Program-made: the position numbers and the translations under genes
The notes under the pieces: model-generated
The model's input: the letters and a program-made list of their open reading frames with translations, nothing else
Told to the model about the DNA's origin: nothing
The model's database searches: none
Shown: piece after piece, positions 12,619 to 25,489 of the stretch
Position numbering within the stretch: position 1 is the first letter of the stretch
Layout of the letters: every line of letters starts with the position of its first letter
NCBI RefSeq assembly: GCF_021018895.1
Contig: NC_079364.1
Coordinates: 15,182,385-15,246,384, forward strand
Source: Seriola aureovittata
Lineage: Eukaryota; Chordata; Actinopteri; Carangiformes; Carangidae
Reading direction: 5' to 3'
DNA: 64,000 nucleotides

Positions 12619-14954
12619 AAAATCATGGTGAAGTGTAGGGCATAAAATAATTATAAAAGGGTACAATAGTATGGTAAGGAATAAAAATGTCAAAAAACGT
12701 CATAGTATAGTATAGCATAAAAATGTCCTAAAACGTCATAGTATAATATGGCATAAAAATGTCAAAAAACGTCATAGTATAGTATGGCATAAATCTGTCC
12801 TAAAACATCATAGTATAATATGGCCAAAAAATGTCAAAAAACGTCATAGTATGGTATGGCATGAAATATCATAGTATAGTATGACATAAAAATGTCAAAA
12901 AATGTCATAGTATAGTATGGCATTAAAATGTCAAAAAACGTCATAGTATAGTATGGCATAAAAATGTAAAAAAAAAACGCCATAGTGTAGTATGGCATAA
13001 AAATGTCAAAAAACGTCATAGTATAGTATGGCATAAAAATGTCAAAAGACGTCATAGTATGGTATGGCATGAAATATAGTATAGTATGGCATAAAAATGT
13101 CAAAAAACGTCATAGTATAGTATGGCATAAAAATGTCAAAAAACGTCATAGTATGGTATGGCATGAAATATCATAGTATAGTATGGCATAAAACTGTCAA
13201 AAAAGGCTATAGCATGGTAAGGTACACAAATGTCAAGAAATATCAAAGTATAGTATGGCATAAAGAGTCATAGTATAGTATGGCATAAAAATGTCAAAAA
13301 ACATCATAGTACAGTAAGGCATAAAAATGCTAAAAAATTTCATGGTATAGTATGGCATAAAAATGTCGTAAAACTTCATAGTATAGTATGACAGAAAAAC
13401 GTCCAAAAACGTCATAGTATATTATGTCATAAAAATGTCAAAAAAGGTTATAGCATGGTAAGGTACACAAATGTCAAGAAACATCAAAGTATAATATGGC
13501 ATAAAGAGTCATAGTATAGTATGGCATAAAAATGTCAAAAACGTCATAGTATAGTATGGCATAAAAATGTTTAATAAAAACGTCATAGTATAGTATGGCA
13601 TAAAAATGTCAAAAAATGTCATAGTATAGTATGCCATAAAAATGTAAAAAAAAACGTCATAGTATAGTATGGCATAAAAATGTCAAAAAACATCATAGTA
13701 TGGTATGGCATGAAATATCATAGTATAGTATGGCATAAAAATGTCAAAAAACGTCACAGTATAGTATGGCATAAAAATGTCAAAAAACGTCACAGTATAG
13801 TATGGCATAAAAATGTCAAAAAACGTCATAGTATAGTATGGCAGAAAAACGTCCAAAAACGTCATAGTATATTATGTCATAAAAATGTCAAAAAAGGTTA
13901 TAGCATGGTAAGGTACACAAATGTCAAGAAACATCAAAGTATAATATGCATAAAGAGTCATAGTATAGTATGGCATAAAAATGTCAAAAAACATCATAGT
14001 ATAGTATGGCATAAAAATGTCAAAAACGTCATAGTATAGTATGGCATAAAAATATTTAATAAGAACGTCATAGTATAGTATGGCATAAAAATGTCAAAAA
14101 ACGTCATAGTATGGTATGGCATGAAATATCATAGTATAGTATGGCATAAAAATGTCAAAAAACGTCACAGTATGGTATGGCATGAAATATCATAGTAGAG
14201 TATGACATAAAAATGTCAAAAAACGTCATAATATAGTACGGCATAAAAATGTCAAAAAACATCATAGTATAGTATGGAATAAAAATGTCAAAAAACATCA
14301 TAGTATAGTATGGCAAAAAAATGTCAAAAAACATCATAGTATAGTATGGCATAAAAATGTCAAAAAAGGTTATATCATGGTAAGGTACACAAATGTCAAG
14401 AAACCTCATAGTATAGTATGGCATAAAGAGTCATAGTATAGTATGGCATAAAAATGTCAAAAAACGTCATAGTATAGTATGGCATAAAAATGTTAAAAAA
14501 AACATCATAATATAATAAGGCATATAAATGCTCAAAAATTTCATGGTATAGTATGGCATAAAAATGTCAAAAAACGTCACAGTATAGTATGGCATAAAAA
14601 TGTCAAAAAACGTCATAGTATAGTATGGCATAAAAATGTCAAAAAAGGTCATAGTATGGTATGGCATGAAATATCATAGTATAGTATGGCATAAAAATGT
14701 CAAAAAACATCATAGTATAGTATGGCATAAAAATGTCAAAAAACATCATAGTATAGTATGGCATAAAAATGTCAAAAAACGTCATAGTATAGTATGGCAT
14801 AAAAATGTCAAAAAACATCATAGTATAGTATGGCAGAAAAATGTCAAAAAACGTCATAGTATGGTATGGCATGAAATATCATAGTATAGTATGGCATAGA
14901 ACTCTCAAAAAACGTCACAGTAAAATATGGCTTCAAAATGTCATAAAATCTAAT

Positions 14955-15099
14955 GTTTAAGTCTTTGGATTGTGGAAGGTCGGCAAAGATAATCCATACA
15001 GATAGAGGGAGAACATGCAATCGCAACACAGAAATGCCCTATGCCCAGGATTCGAACCCAGGACCTTCTTTGTTGAAGGTTAGAATGCTAACGACTGTA
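14955..15099 (-). repeat. tRNA-like insert 7, truncated, duplicate of insert 4
   Basis: It has the same truncation point (GCTAACGACTGTA joined to a satellite unit) as insert 4, at an offset of 4456 bp. Confidence 0.8.
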
Positions 15100-15531
15100 A
15101 AAATGTCAAAAAAACGTCATAGTATAGTATGGCATAAAACTGTCCTAAAACATCATAGTATAATATGGCATAAAAATGTCAAAAAACGTCATAGTATGGT
15201 ATGGCATGAAATATCATAGTATAGTATGGCATAAAAATAACCTAAAACGTCATAGTATAGTATGGCATAAAAATGTCAAAAAAGGTCATAGTATGGTATG
15301 GCATAAAAATGTCAAAAAACGTCATAGTATAGTATGGCATAATAATGTCAAAAAAACATCATAGTATAATATGGCATAAAAATGTCAAAAAACGTCATAG
15401 TATAGTATGGCATAAAAATGTCAAAAAAGGTCATAGTATGGTATGGCATGAAATATCATAGTATAGTATGGCATAGAACTCTCAAAAAACGTCACAGTAA
15501 AATATGGCTTCAAAATGTCATAAAATCTAAT

Positions 15532-15695
15532 ATTTAAGTCTTTGGATTGTGGAAGGTAGGCAGAGAAAATCCATACAGATGAGGGAGAACATGTGATCGC
15601 AACACAGAAATGACCTATGCCCGGGATTCGAACCCAGGACCTTCTTTGTTGAAGGTTAGAATGCTAACCACTGTACCACCGTCTTAACACAGCAC
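15532..15695 (-). repeat. tRNA-like insert 8, class B
   Basis: Class B marks on the plus strand are AGGCAGAGAAAATCC, CAGATGAGGGAG, ATGTGATCGC, ATGACC and CCCGGGATTCGAACCC. The T-arm-like stem pairs better than in class A. Confidence 0.8.
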
Positions 15696-16292
15696 AAAAT
15701 CATGGTGAAGTGTAGCTCATAAAACAATCATAGAAGGGTACAGTAGTATGGTTAAGGAATACAAATGTCAAAAAACTTCATAGTATAGTATAGCATAAAA
15801 ATGTCCTAAAACGTCATATTATAATATGGCATAAAAATGTCAAAAAACATCATAGTATGGTATGGCATGAAAATGTCAAAAAACGTCATAGTATGGTATG
15901 GCATGAAATATCAGAGTATAGTATGGCATAAAAACGTGCAAAAACGTCATAGTATGGTATGGCATGAAATATCATAGTATAGTATGGCATAAAAATGTCA
16001 AAAAACGTCATAGTATAGTATGGCATAAAAATGTCAAAAAAGGTCATAGTATGGTATGGCATAAAAATGTCAAAAAAGTCATAGTATAGTATAGTATGGC
16101 ATAATAATGTCAAAAAACATCATAGTATAATATGGCATAAAAATGTCAAAAAACGTCATAGTATAGTATGGCATAAAAATGTCAAAAAAGGTCATAGTAT
16201 GGTATGGCATGAAATATCATAGTATAGTATGGCATAGAACTCTCAAAAAACGTCACAGTAAAATATGGCTTCAAAATGTCATAAAATCTAAT

Positions 16293-16456
16293 ATTTAAGT
16301 CTTTGGATTGTGGAAGGTAGGCAGAGAAAATCCATACAGATGAGGGAGAACATGTGATCGCAACACAGAAATGACCTATGCCCGGGATTCGAACCCAGGA
16401 CCTTCTTTGTTGAAGGTTAGAATGCTAACCACTGTACCACCGTCTTAACACAGCAC
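16293..16456 (-). repeat. tRNA-like insert 9, class B
   Basis: It appears the same as insert 8 by eye and sits in the second of three modules of about 760 bp. Confidence 0.8.
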
Positions 16457-17050
16457 AAAATCATGGTGAAGTGTAGCTCATAAAACAATCATAGAAGGGT
16501 ACAGTAGTATGGTTAAGGAATACAAATGTCAAAAAACTTCATAGTATAGTATAGCATAAAAATGTCCTAAAACGTCATATTATAATATGGCATAAAAATG
16601 TCAAAAAACATCATAGTATGGTATGGCATGAAAATGTCAAAAAACGTCATAGTATGGTATGGCATGAAATATCAGAGTATAGTATGGCATAAAAATGTCA
16701 AAAAGCTTCATAGTATGGTATGGCATGAAATATCATAGTATAGTATGGCATAAAAATGTCAAAAAACGTCATAGTATAGTATGGCATAAAAATGTCAAAA
16801 AAGGTCATAGTATGGTATGGCATAAAAATGTCAAAAAACGTCATAGTATAGTATGGCATAAAAATGTCAAAAAAACATCATAGTATAATATGGCATAAAA
16901 ATGTCAAAAAACGTCATAGTATAGTATGGCATAAAAATGTCAAAAAAGGTCATAGTATGGTATGGCATGAAATATCATAGTATAGTATGGCATAGAACTC
17001 TCAAAAAACGTCACAGTAAAATATGGCTTCAAAATGTCATAAAATCTAAT

Positions 17051-17214
17051 ATTTAAGTCTTTGGATTGTGGAAGGTAGGCAGAGAAAATCCATACAGATG
17101 AGGGAGAACATGTGATCGCAACACAGAAATGACCTATGCCCGGGATTCGAACCCAGGACCTTCTTTGTTGAAGGTTAGAATGCTAACCACTGTACCACCG
17201 TCTTAACACAGCAC
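17051..17214 (-). repeat. tRNA-like insert 10, class B
   Basis: This is the third copy of the class B module. A class C copy follows 516 bp later. Confidence 0.8.
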
Positions 17215-17566
17215 AAAATCATGGTGAAGTGTAGCTCATAAAACAATCATAGAAGGGTACAGTAGTATGGTTAAGGAATACAAATGTCAAAAAACTTCAT
17301 AGTATAGTATAGCATAAAAATGTCCTAAAACGTCATATTATAATATGGCATAAAAATGTCAAAAAACATCATAGTATGGTATGGCATGAAAATGTCAAAA
17401 AACGTCATAGTATGGTATGGCATGAAATATCAGAGTATAGTATGGCATAAAAATGTCAAAAAGCTTCATAGTATGGTATGGCATGAAATATCATAGTATA
17501 GTATGGCATAGAACTCTCAAAAAACGTCACAGTAAAATATGGCTTCAAAATGTCATAAAATCTAAT

Positions 17567-17731
17567 GTTTAAGTCTTTGGATTGTGGAAGGTAGGCAGAG
17601 AAAATCCATACAGATAGAGGGAGAACATGCAATCTCAACACAGAAATGCCCTATGCCTGGGATTCGAACCCAGGGCCTTCTTTGTTAAAGGTAAGAATGT
17701 TAACCACTGTACCACCGTCTTAACACAGCAC
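17567..17731 (-). repeat. tRNA-like insert 11, class C
   Basis: Class C marks are AATCTCAACAC, CCTGGGATTCGAACCCAGGG (a perfect 5-bp T-arm stem on either side of the TTCGAAT loop) and GTTAAAGGTAAGAATGTTAA. Confidence 0.8.
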
Positions 17732-19684
17732 AAAATCATGGTGAGGTGTAGGGGATAAAATAATCATAAAAGGGTACAATAGTATGGTAAGGAATAAAAA
17801 TGTCCTAAAACGTCATAGTATAGTATGGCATAAAAATGTCAAAAAACGTCATAGTATAGTATGGCATAAAAATGTCCTAAAACGTCATAGTATAGTATGG
17901 CATAAAAATGTAAAAAAAATACGCCATAATGTAGTATGGCATAAAAATGTCAAAAAACGTCATAGTATAGTATGGCATAAAAATGTCAAAAGACGTCATA
18001 GTATGGTATGGCATGAAATATCATAGTATAGTATGGCATAAAAATGTCAAAAAACGTCATAGTATAGTATGGCAGAAAAATGTCAAAAAACGTCATAGTA
18101 TGGTATGGCATGAAATATCATAGTATAGTATGGCATAAAACTGTCAAAAAAGGCTATAGCATGGTAAGGTACACAAATGTCAAGAAATATCAAAGTATAG
18201 TATGGCATAAAGAGTCATAGTATAGTATGGCATAAAAATGTCAAAAAACATCATAATACAGTAAGGCATAAAAATGCTAAAAAAATTCATGGTATAGTAT
18301 GGCATAAAAATGTCGTAAAACTTCATAGTATAGTATGGCAGAAAAACGTCCAAAAACGTCATAATATATTATGTCATAAAAATGTCAAAAAAAGGTTATA
18401 GCATGGTAAGGTACACAAATGTCAAGAAACATCAAAGTATAATATGGCATAAAGAGTCATAGTATAGTATGGCATAAAAATGTCAAAAACGTCATAGTAT
18501 AGTATGGCATAAAAATGTTTAATAAAAACGTCGTAGTATAGTATGGCATAAAAATGTCAAAAAACGTCATAGTATAGTACGCCATATTATAGTATAGTAT
18601 GGCATAAAAATGTCAAAAACGTCATAGTATAGTATGGCATAAAAATGTTTAATAAAAACGTCGTAGTATAGTATGGCATAAAAATGTCAAAAAACGTCAT
18701 AGTATAGTACGCCATAAAAATGTAAAAAAAAACGTCATAGTATAGTATGGCATAAAAATGTCAAAAAACATCATAGTATGGTATGGCATGAAATATCATA
18801 GTATAGTATGGCATAAAAATGTCAAAAAACGTGACAGTATAGTATGGCATAAAAATGTCAAAAAACGTCATAGTATAGTATGGCAGAAAAACGTCCAAAA
18901 ACGTCATAGTATATTATGTCATAAAAATGTCAAAAAAGGTTATAGCATGGTAAGGTACACAAATGTCAAGAAACATCAAAGTATAATATGCATTAAGAGT
19001 CATAGTATAGTATGGCATAAAAATATTTAATAAAAACGTCATAGTATAGTATGGCATAAAAATGTTTAATAAAAACGTCATAGTATAGTATGGCATAAAA
19101 ATGTCAAAAAATGTCATAGTATAGTATGCCATAAAAATGTAAAAAAAAACGTCATAGTATAGTATGGCATAAAAATGTCAAAAAACATCATAGTATGGTA
19201 TGGCATGAAATATCATAGTATAGTATGGCATAAAAATGTCAAAAAACGTCACAGTATAGTATGGCATAAAAATGTCAAAAAACGTCACAGTATAGTATGG
19301 CATAAAAATGTCAAAAAACGTCATAGTATAGTATGGCAGAAAAACGTCCAAAAACGTCATAGTATATTATGGCATAAAAATGTCAAAAAACGTCATAGTA
19401 TAGTATGGCATGAAATATCACAGTATAGTATGGCATAAAAATGTCAAAAAACGTCACAGTATAGTATGGCATAAAAATGTCAAAAAACGTCATAGTATGG
19501 TATGGCATGAAATATCATAGTATAGTATTACATAAAAATGTCAAAAAACGTCATAATATAGTATGGCATAAAAATGTCAAAAAACATCATAGTATAGTAT
19601 GGCAAAAAAATGTCAAAAAACATCATAGTATAGTATGGCATAAAAATGTCAAAAAAGGTTATAGCATGGTAAGGTACACAAATG

Positions 19685-21240
19685 TCAAGAAACATCATAG
19701 TATAGTATGGCATAAAGAGTCATAGTATAGTATGGCATAAAAATGTCAAAAAACGTCACAGTATAGTATGGCATAAAAATGTCAAAAAACGTCACAGTAT
19801 AGTATGGCATAAAAATGTCAAAAAACGTCATAGTATAGTATGGCAGAAAAACGTCCAAAAACGTCATAGTATATTATGTCATAAAAATGTCAAAAAAGGT
19901 TATAGCATGGTAAGGTACACAAATGTCAAGAAACATCAAAGTATAATATGCATAAAGAGTCATAGTATAGTATGGCATAAAAATGTCAAAAAACATCATA
20001 GTATAGTATGGCATAAAAATGTCAAAAACGTCATAGTATAGTATGGCATAAAAATATTTAATAAGAACGTCATAGTATAGTATGGCATAAAAATGTCAAA
20101 AAACGTCATAGTATGGTATGGCATGAAATATCATAGTATAGTATGGCATAAAAATGTCAAAAAACGTCACAGTATGGTATGGCATGAAATATCATAGTAG
20201 AGTATGACATAAAAATGTCAAAAAACGTCATAATATAGTACGGCATAAAAATGTCAAAAAACATCATAGTATAGTATGGAATAAAAATGTCAAAAAACAT
20301 CATAGTATAGTATGGCAAAAAAATGTCAAAAAACATCATAGTATAGTATGGCATAAAAATGTCAAAAAAGGTTATATCATGGTAAGGTACACAAATGTCA
20401 AGAAACCTCATAGTATAGTATGGCATAAAGAGTCATAGTATAGTATGGCATAAAAATGTCAAAAAACGTCATAGTATAGTATGGCATAAAAATGTTAAAA
20501 AAAACATCATAATATAATAAGGCATATAAATGCTCAAAAATTTCATGGTATAGTATGGCATAAAAATGTCAAAAAACGTCACAGTATAGTATGGCATAAA
20601 AATGTCAAAAAACGTCATAGTATAGTATGGCATAAAAATGTCAAAAAAGGTCATAGTATGGTATGGCATGAAATATCATAGTATAGTATGGCATAAAAAT
20701 GTCAAAAAACATCATAGTATAGTATGGCATAAAAATGTCAAAAAACATCATAGTATAGTATGGCATAAAAATGTCAAAAAACGTCATAGTATAGTATGGC
20801 ATAAAAATGTCAAAAAACATCATAGTATAGTATGGCAGAAAAATGTCAAAAAACGTCATAGTATGGTATGGCATGAAATATCATAGTATAGTATGGCATA
20901 GAACTCTCAAAAAACGTCACAGTAAAATATGGCTTCAAAATGTCATAAAATCTAATGTTTAAGTCTTTGGATTGTGGAAGGTCGGCAAAGATAATCCATA
21001 CAGATAGAGGGAGAACATGCAATCGCAACACAGAAATGCCCTATGCCCAGGATTCGAACCCAGGACCTTCTTTGTTGAAGGTTAGAATGCTAACGACTGT
21101 AAAAATGTCAAAAAAACGTCATAGTATAGTATGGCATAAAACTGTCCTAAAACATCATAGTATAATATGGCATAAAAATGTCAAAAAACGTCATAGTATG
21201 GTATGGCATGAAATATCATAGTATAGTATGGCATAAAAAT
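19685..21240. repeat. Third, partial copy of the higher-order block
   Basis: This matches 13683-15240 at a constant offset of 6002 bp, including the truncated tRNA-like insert at 20957. The constant offset over about 1.5 kb implies no indels between the copies, so the duplication is young. Confidence 0.8.
20957..21101 (-). repeat. tRNA-like insert 12, truncated, third copy of insert 4
   Basis: It has the same GCTAACGACTGTA break as inserts 4 and 7, and lies 6002 bp from insert 7. Confidence 0.8.
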
Positions 21241-21630
21241 AACCTAAAACGTCATAGTATAGTATGGCAGAAAAACGTGCAAAAACGTCATAGTATGGTA
21301 TGGCATGAAATATCATAGTATAGTATGGCATAAAAATGTCAAAAAACGTCATAGTATAGTATGGCATAAAAATGTCAAAAAAGGTCATAGTATGGTATGG
21401 CATAAAAATGTCAAAAAACGTCATAGTATAGTATGGCATAAAAATGTCAAAAAAACATCATAGTATAATATGGCATAAAAATGTCAAAAAACGTCATAGT
21501 ATAGTATGGCATAAAAATGTCAAAAAAGGTCATAGTATGGTATGGCATGAAATATCATAGTATAGTATGGCATAGAACTCTCAAAAAACGTCACAGTAAA
21601 ATATGGCTTCAAAATGTCATAAAATCTAAT

Positions 21631-21794
21631 ATTTAAGTCTTTGGATTGTGGAAGGTAGGCAGAGAAAATCCATACAGATGAGGGAGAACATGTGATCGCA
21701 ACACAGAAATGACCTATGCCCGGGATTCGAACCCAGGACCTTCTTTGTTGAAGGTTAGAATGCTAACCACTGTACCACCGTCTTAACACAGCAC
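21631..21794 (-). repeat. tRNA-like insert 13, class B
   Basis: It carries the class B marks (ATGTGATCGC, CCCGGGATTCG). A class C copy follows 516 bp later, as at 17051/17567. Confidence 0.8.
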
Positions 21795-22146
21795 AAAATC
21801 ATGGTGAAGTGTAGCTCATAAAACAATCATAGAAGGGTACAGTAGTATGGTTAAGGAATACAAATGTCAAAAAACTTCATAGTATAGTATAGCATAAAAA
21901 TGTCCTAAAACGTCATAGTATAATATGGCATAAAAATGTCAAAAAACATCATAGTATGGTATGGCATGAAAATGTCAAAAAACGTCATAGTATGGTATGG
22001 CATGAAATATCAGAGTATAGTATGGCATAAAAATGTCAAAAAGCTTCATAGTATGGTATGGCATGAAATATCATAGTATAGTATGGCATAGAACTCTCAA
22101 AAAACGTCACAGTAAAATATGGCTTCAAAATGTCATAAAATCTAAT

Positions 22147-22311
22147 GTTTAAGTCTTTGGATTGTGGAAGGTAGGCAGAGAAAATCCATACAGATAGAGG
22201 GAGAACATGCAATCTCAACACAGAAATGCCCTATGCCTGGGATTCGAACCCAGGGCCTTCTTTGTTAAAGGTAAGAATGTTAACCACTGTACCACCGTCT
22301 TAACACAGCAC
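22147..22311 (-). repeat. tRNA-like insert 14, class C
   Basis: It matches insert 11 including its flank GGTGAGGTGTAGGGGATAAA. The surrounding 17456-17830 segment recurs here at an offset of 4580 bp. Confidence 0.8.
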
Positions 22312-24047
22312 AAAATCATGGTGAGGTGTAGGGGATAAAATAATCATAAAAGGGTACAATAGTATGGTAAGGAATAAAAATGTCCTAAAACGTCATAGTA
22401 TAGTATGGCATAAAAATGTCAAAAAACGTCATAGTATAGTATGGCATAAAAATGTCAAAAAAGGTCATAGTATGGTATGGCATGAAATATCATAGTATAG
22501 TATGGCATAAAAATGTCAAAAAACATCATAGTATGGTATGGCATGAAATATCATAGTATAGTATGGCATAAAAATGTCAAAAAACGTCACAGTATAGTAT
22601 GGCATAAAAATGTCAAAAAACATCATAGTATAGTATGGCATAAAAATGTCAAAAAAGGTCATAGTATGGTATGGCATGAAATATCATAGTATAGTATGGC
22701 ATAAAAATGTCAAAAAACGTCATAGTATAGTATGGCATAAAAATGTCAAAAAACATCATAGTATAGTATGGCATAAAAATGTCAAAAAACGTCATAGTAT
22801 AGTATGGCATAAAAATGTCAAAAAACATCATAGTATAGTATGGCATAAAAATATTTAATAAAAACGTCATAGTATAGTATGGCATAAAAATGTCAAAAAA
22901 CGTCATAGTATAGTATGGCATGAAATATCACAGTATAGTATGGCATAAAAATGTCAAAAAACGTCACAGTATAGTATGGCATAAAAATGTCAAAAAACGT
23001 CATAGTATGGTATGGCATGAAATATCATAGTATAGTATTACATAAAAATGTCAAAAAACGTCATAATATAGTATGGCATAAAAATGTCAAAAAACATCAT
23101 AGTATAGTATGGCAAAAAAATGGCAAAAAACATCATAGTATAGTATGGCATAAAAATGTCAAAAAAGGTTATAGCATGGTAAGGTACACAAATGTCAAGA
23201 AACATCATAGTATAGTATGGCATAAAGAGTCATAGTATAGTATGGCACAAAAATGTTAAAAAAAACGTCATAATATAATAAGGCATATAAATGCTCAAAA
23301 ATTTCATGGTATAGTATGGCATAAAAAATGTCAAAAAACGTCATAGTAGAGTATGCCATAAAATTGTAAAAAAAAACGTCATAGTATAGTATGGCATAAA
23401 AATGTCAAAAAACATCATAGTATGGTATGGCATGAAATATCATAGTATAGTATGGCATAAAAATGTCAAAAAACGTCACAGTATAGTATGGCATAAAAAT
23501 GTCAAAAAACGTCATAGTATAGTATGGCATAAAAATGTCAAAAAAGGTCATAGTATGGTATGGCATGAAATATCATAGTATAGTATGGCATAAAAATGTC
23601 AAAAAACATCATAGTATGGTATGGCATGAAATATCATAGTATAGTATGGCATAAAAATGTCAAAAAACGTCACAGTATAGTATGGCATAAAAATGTCAAA
23701 AAACGTCATAGTATAGTATGGCATAAAAATGTCAAAAAAGGTCATAGTATGGTATGGCATGAAATATCATAGTATAGTATGGCATAAAAATGTCAAAAAA
23801 CGTCATAGTATAGTATGGCATAAAAATGTCAAAAAACATCATAGTATAGTATGGCATAAAAATGTCAAAAAACGTCATAGTATAGTATGGCATAAAAATG
23901 TCAAAAAACATCATAGTATAGTATGGCAGAAAAATGTCAAAAAACGTCATAGTATGGTATGGCATGAAATATCATAGTATAGTATGGCATAGAACTCTCA
24001 AAAAACGTCACAGTAAAATATGGCTTCAAAATGTCATAAAATCTAAT

Positions 24048-24212
24048 GTTTAAGTCTTTGGATTGTGGAAGGTCGGCAAAGATAATCCATACAGATAGAG
24101 GGAGAACATGCAATCGCAACACAGAAATGCCCTATGCCCAGGATTCGAACCCAGGACCTTCTTTGTTGAAGGTTAGAATGCTAACCACTGTACCACCGTC
24201 TTAACACAGCAC
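24048..24212 (-). repeat. tRNA-like insert 15, class A, full length
   Basis: It is an untruncated class A copy with both Pol III boxes. Its flank GAAGTGCAGGGCATAAA matches insert 1, not inserts 2-6. Confidence 0.8.
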
Positions 24213-24807
24213 AAAATCATGGTGAAGTGCAGGGCATAAAATAATCATAAAAGGGTACAATAGTATGGTAAGGAATAAAAATGTCAAAAAACGTCATAGT
24301 ATAGTATGGCATAAAAATGTCAAAAAAACGTCATAGTATAGTATGGCATAAAACTGTCCTAAAACATCATAGTATAATATGGCATAAAAATGTCAAAAAA
24401 CGTCATAGTATGGTATGGCATGAAATATCATAGTATAGTATGGCATAAAAATAACCTAAAACGTCATAGTATAGTATGGCAGAAAAACGTCCAAAAACGT
24501 CATAGTATGGTATGGCATGAAATATCATAGTATAGTATGGCATAAAAATGTCAAAAAAGGTCATAGTATGGTATGGCATAAAAATGTCAAAAAACGTCAT
24601 AGTATAGTATGGCATAAAAATGTCAAAAAAACGTCATAGTATAGTATGGCATAAAAATGTCAAAAAAACATCATAGTATAGTATGGCATAAAAATGTCAA
24701 AAAAGGTCATAGTATGGTATGGCATGAAATATCATAGTATAGTATGGCATAGAACTCTCAAAAAACGTCACAGTAAAATATGGCTTCAAAATGTCATAAA
24801 ATCTAAT

Positions 24808-24972
24808 ATTTAAGTCTTTGGATTGTGGAAGGTAGGCAGAGAAAATCCATACAGATAGAGGGAGAACATGCGATCGCAACACAGAAATGATCTATGCCCG
24901 GGATTCGAACCCAGGACCTTCTTTGTTGAAGGTTAGAATGCTAACCACTGTACCACCGTCTTAACACAGCAC
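24808..24972 (-). repeat. tRNA-like insert 16, class B variant
   Basis: It is class B in body (AGGCAGAGAAAATCC, CCCGGG) but keeps CAGATAGAGGGAG like classes A and C and has ATGATCTATGCC. It looks like an intermediate or gene-converted copy. Confidence 0.75.
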
Positions 24973-25324
24973 AAAATCATGGTGAAGTGTAGCTGATAAA
25001 ACAATCATAGAAGGGTACAGTAGTATGGTTAAGGAATACAAATGTCAAAAAACTTCATAGTATAGTATAGCATAAAAATGTCCTAAAACGTCATATTATA
25101 ATATGGCATAAAAATGTCAAAAAACATCATAGTATGGTATGGCATGAAAATGTCAAAAAACGTCATAGTATGGTATGGCATGAAATATCAGAGTATAGTA
25201 TGGCATAAAAATGTCAAAAAGCGTCATAGTATGGTATGGCATGAAATATCATAGTATAGTATGGCATAGAACTCTCAAAAAACGTCACAGTAAAATATGG
25301 CTTCAAAATGTCATAAAATCTAAT

Positions 25325-25489
25325 GTTTAAGTCTTTGGATTGTGGAAGGTAGGCAGAGAAAATCCATACAGATAGAGGGAGAACATGCAATCTCAACACA
25401 GAAATGCCCTATGCCTGGGATTCGAACCCAGGGCCTTCTTTGTTAAAGGTAAGAATGTTAACCACTGTACCACCGTCTTAACACAGCAC
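25325..25489 (-). repeat. tRNA-like insert 17, class C
   Basis: It carries the class C marks and lies 517 bp after a class B copy, the third occurrence of this B-C pair. Confidence 0.8.

Larger units (their letters stand above)
10955..15265. repeat. Higher-order block, copy 2 (about 4.3 kb)
   Basis: This is the partner of 6477-10810, with inserts at 11660, 12454 and 14955 in the same order. Its right part (about 13683-15240) recurs a third time at about 19685-21240, at a constant offset of 6002 bp. Confidence 0.85.
15266..17450. repeat. Triplicated module of about 0.76 kb
   Basis: Three successive modules each carry one class B tRNA-like insert (15532, 16293, 17051; spacing 761 and 758 bp) plus the same flanks, including GCTCATAAAACAATCATAG. 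They look like recent tandem amplification of one composite unit. Confidence 0.8.
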
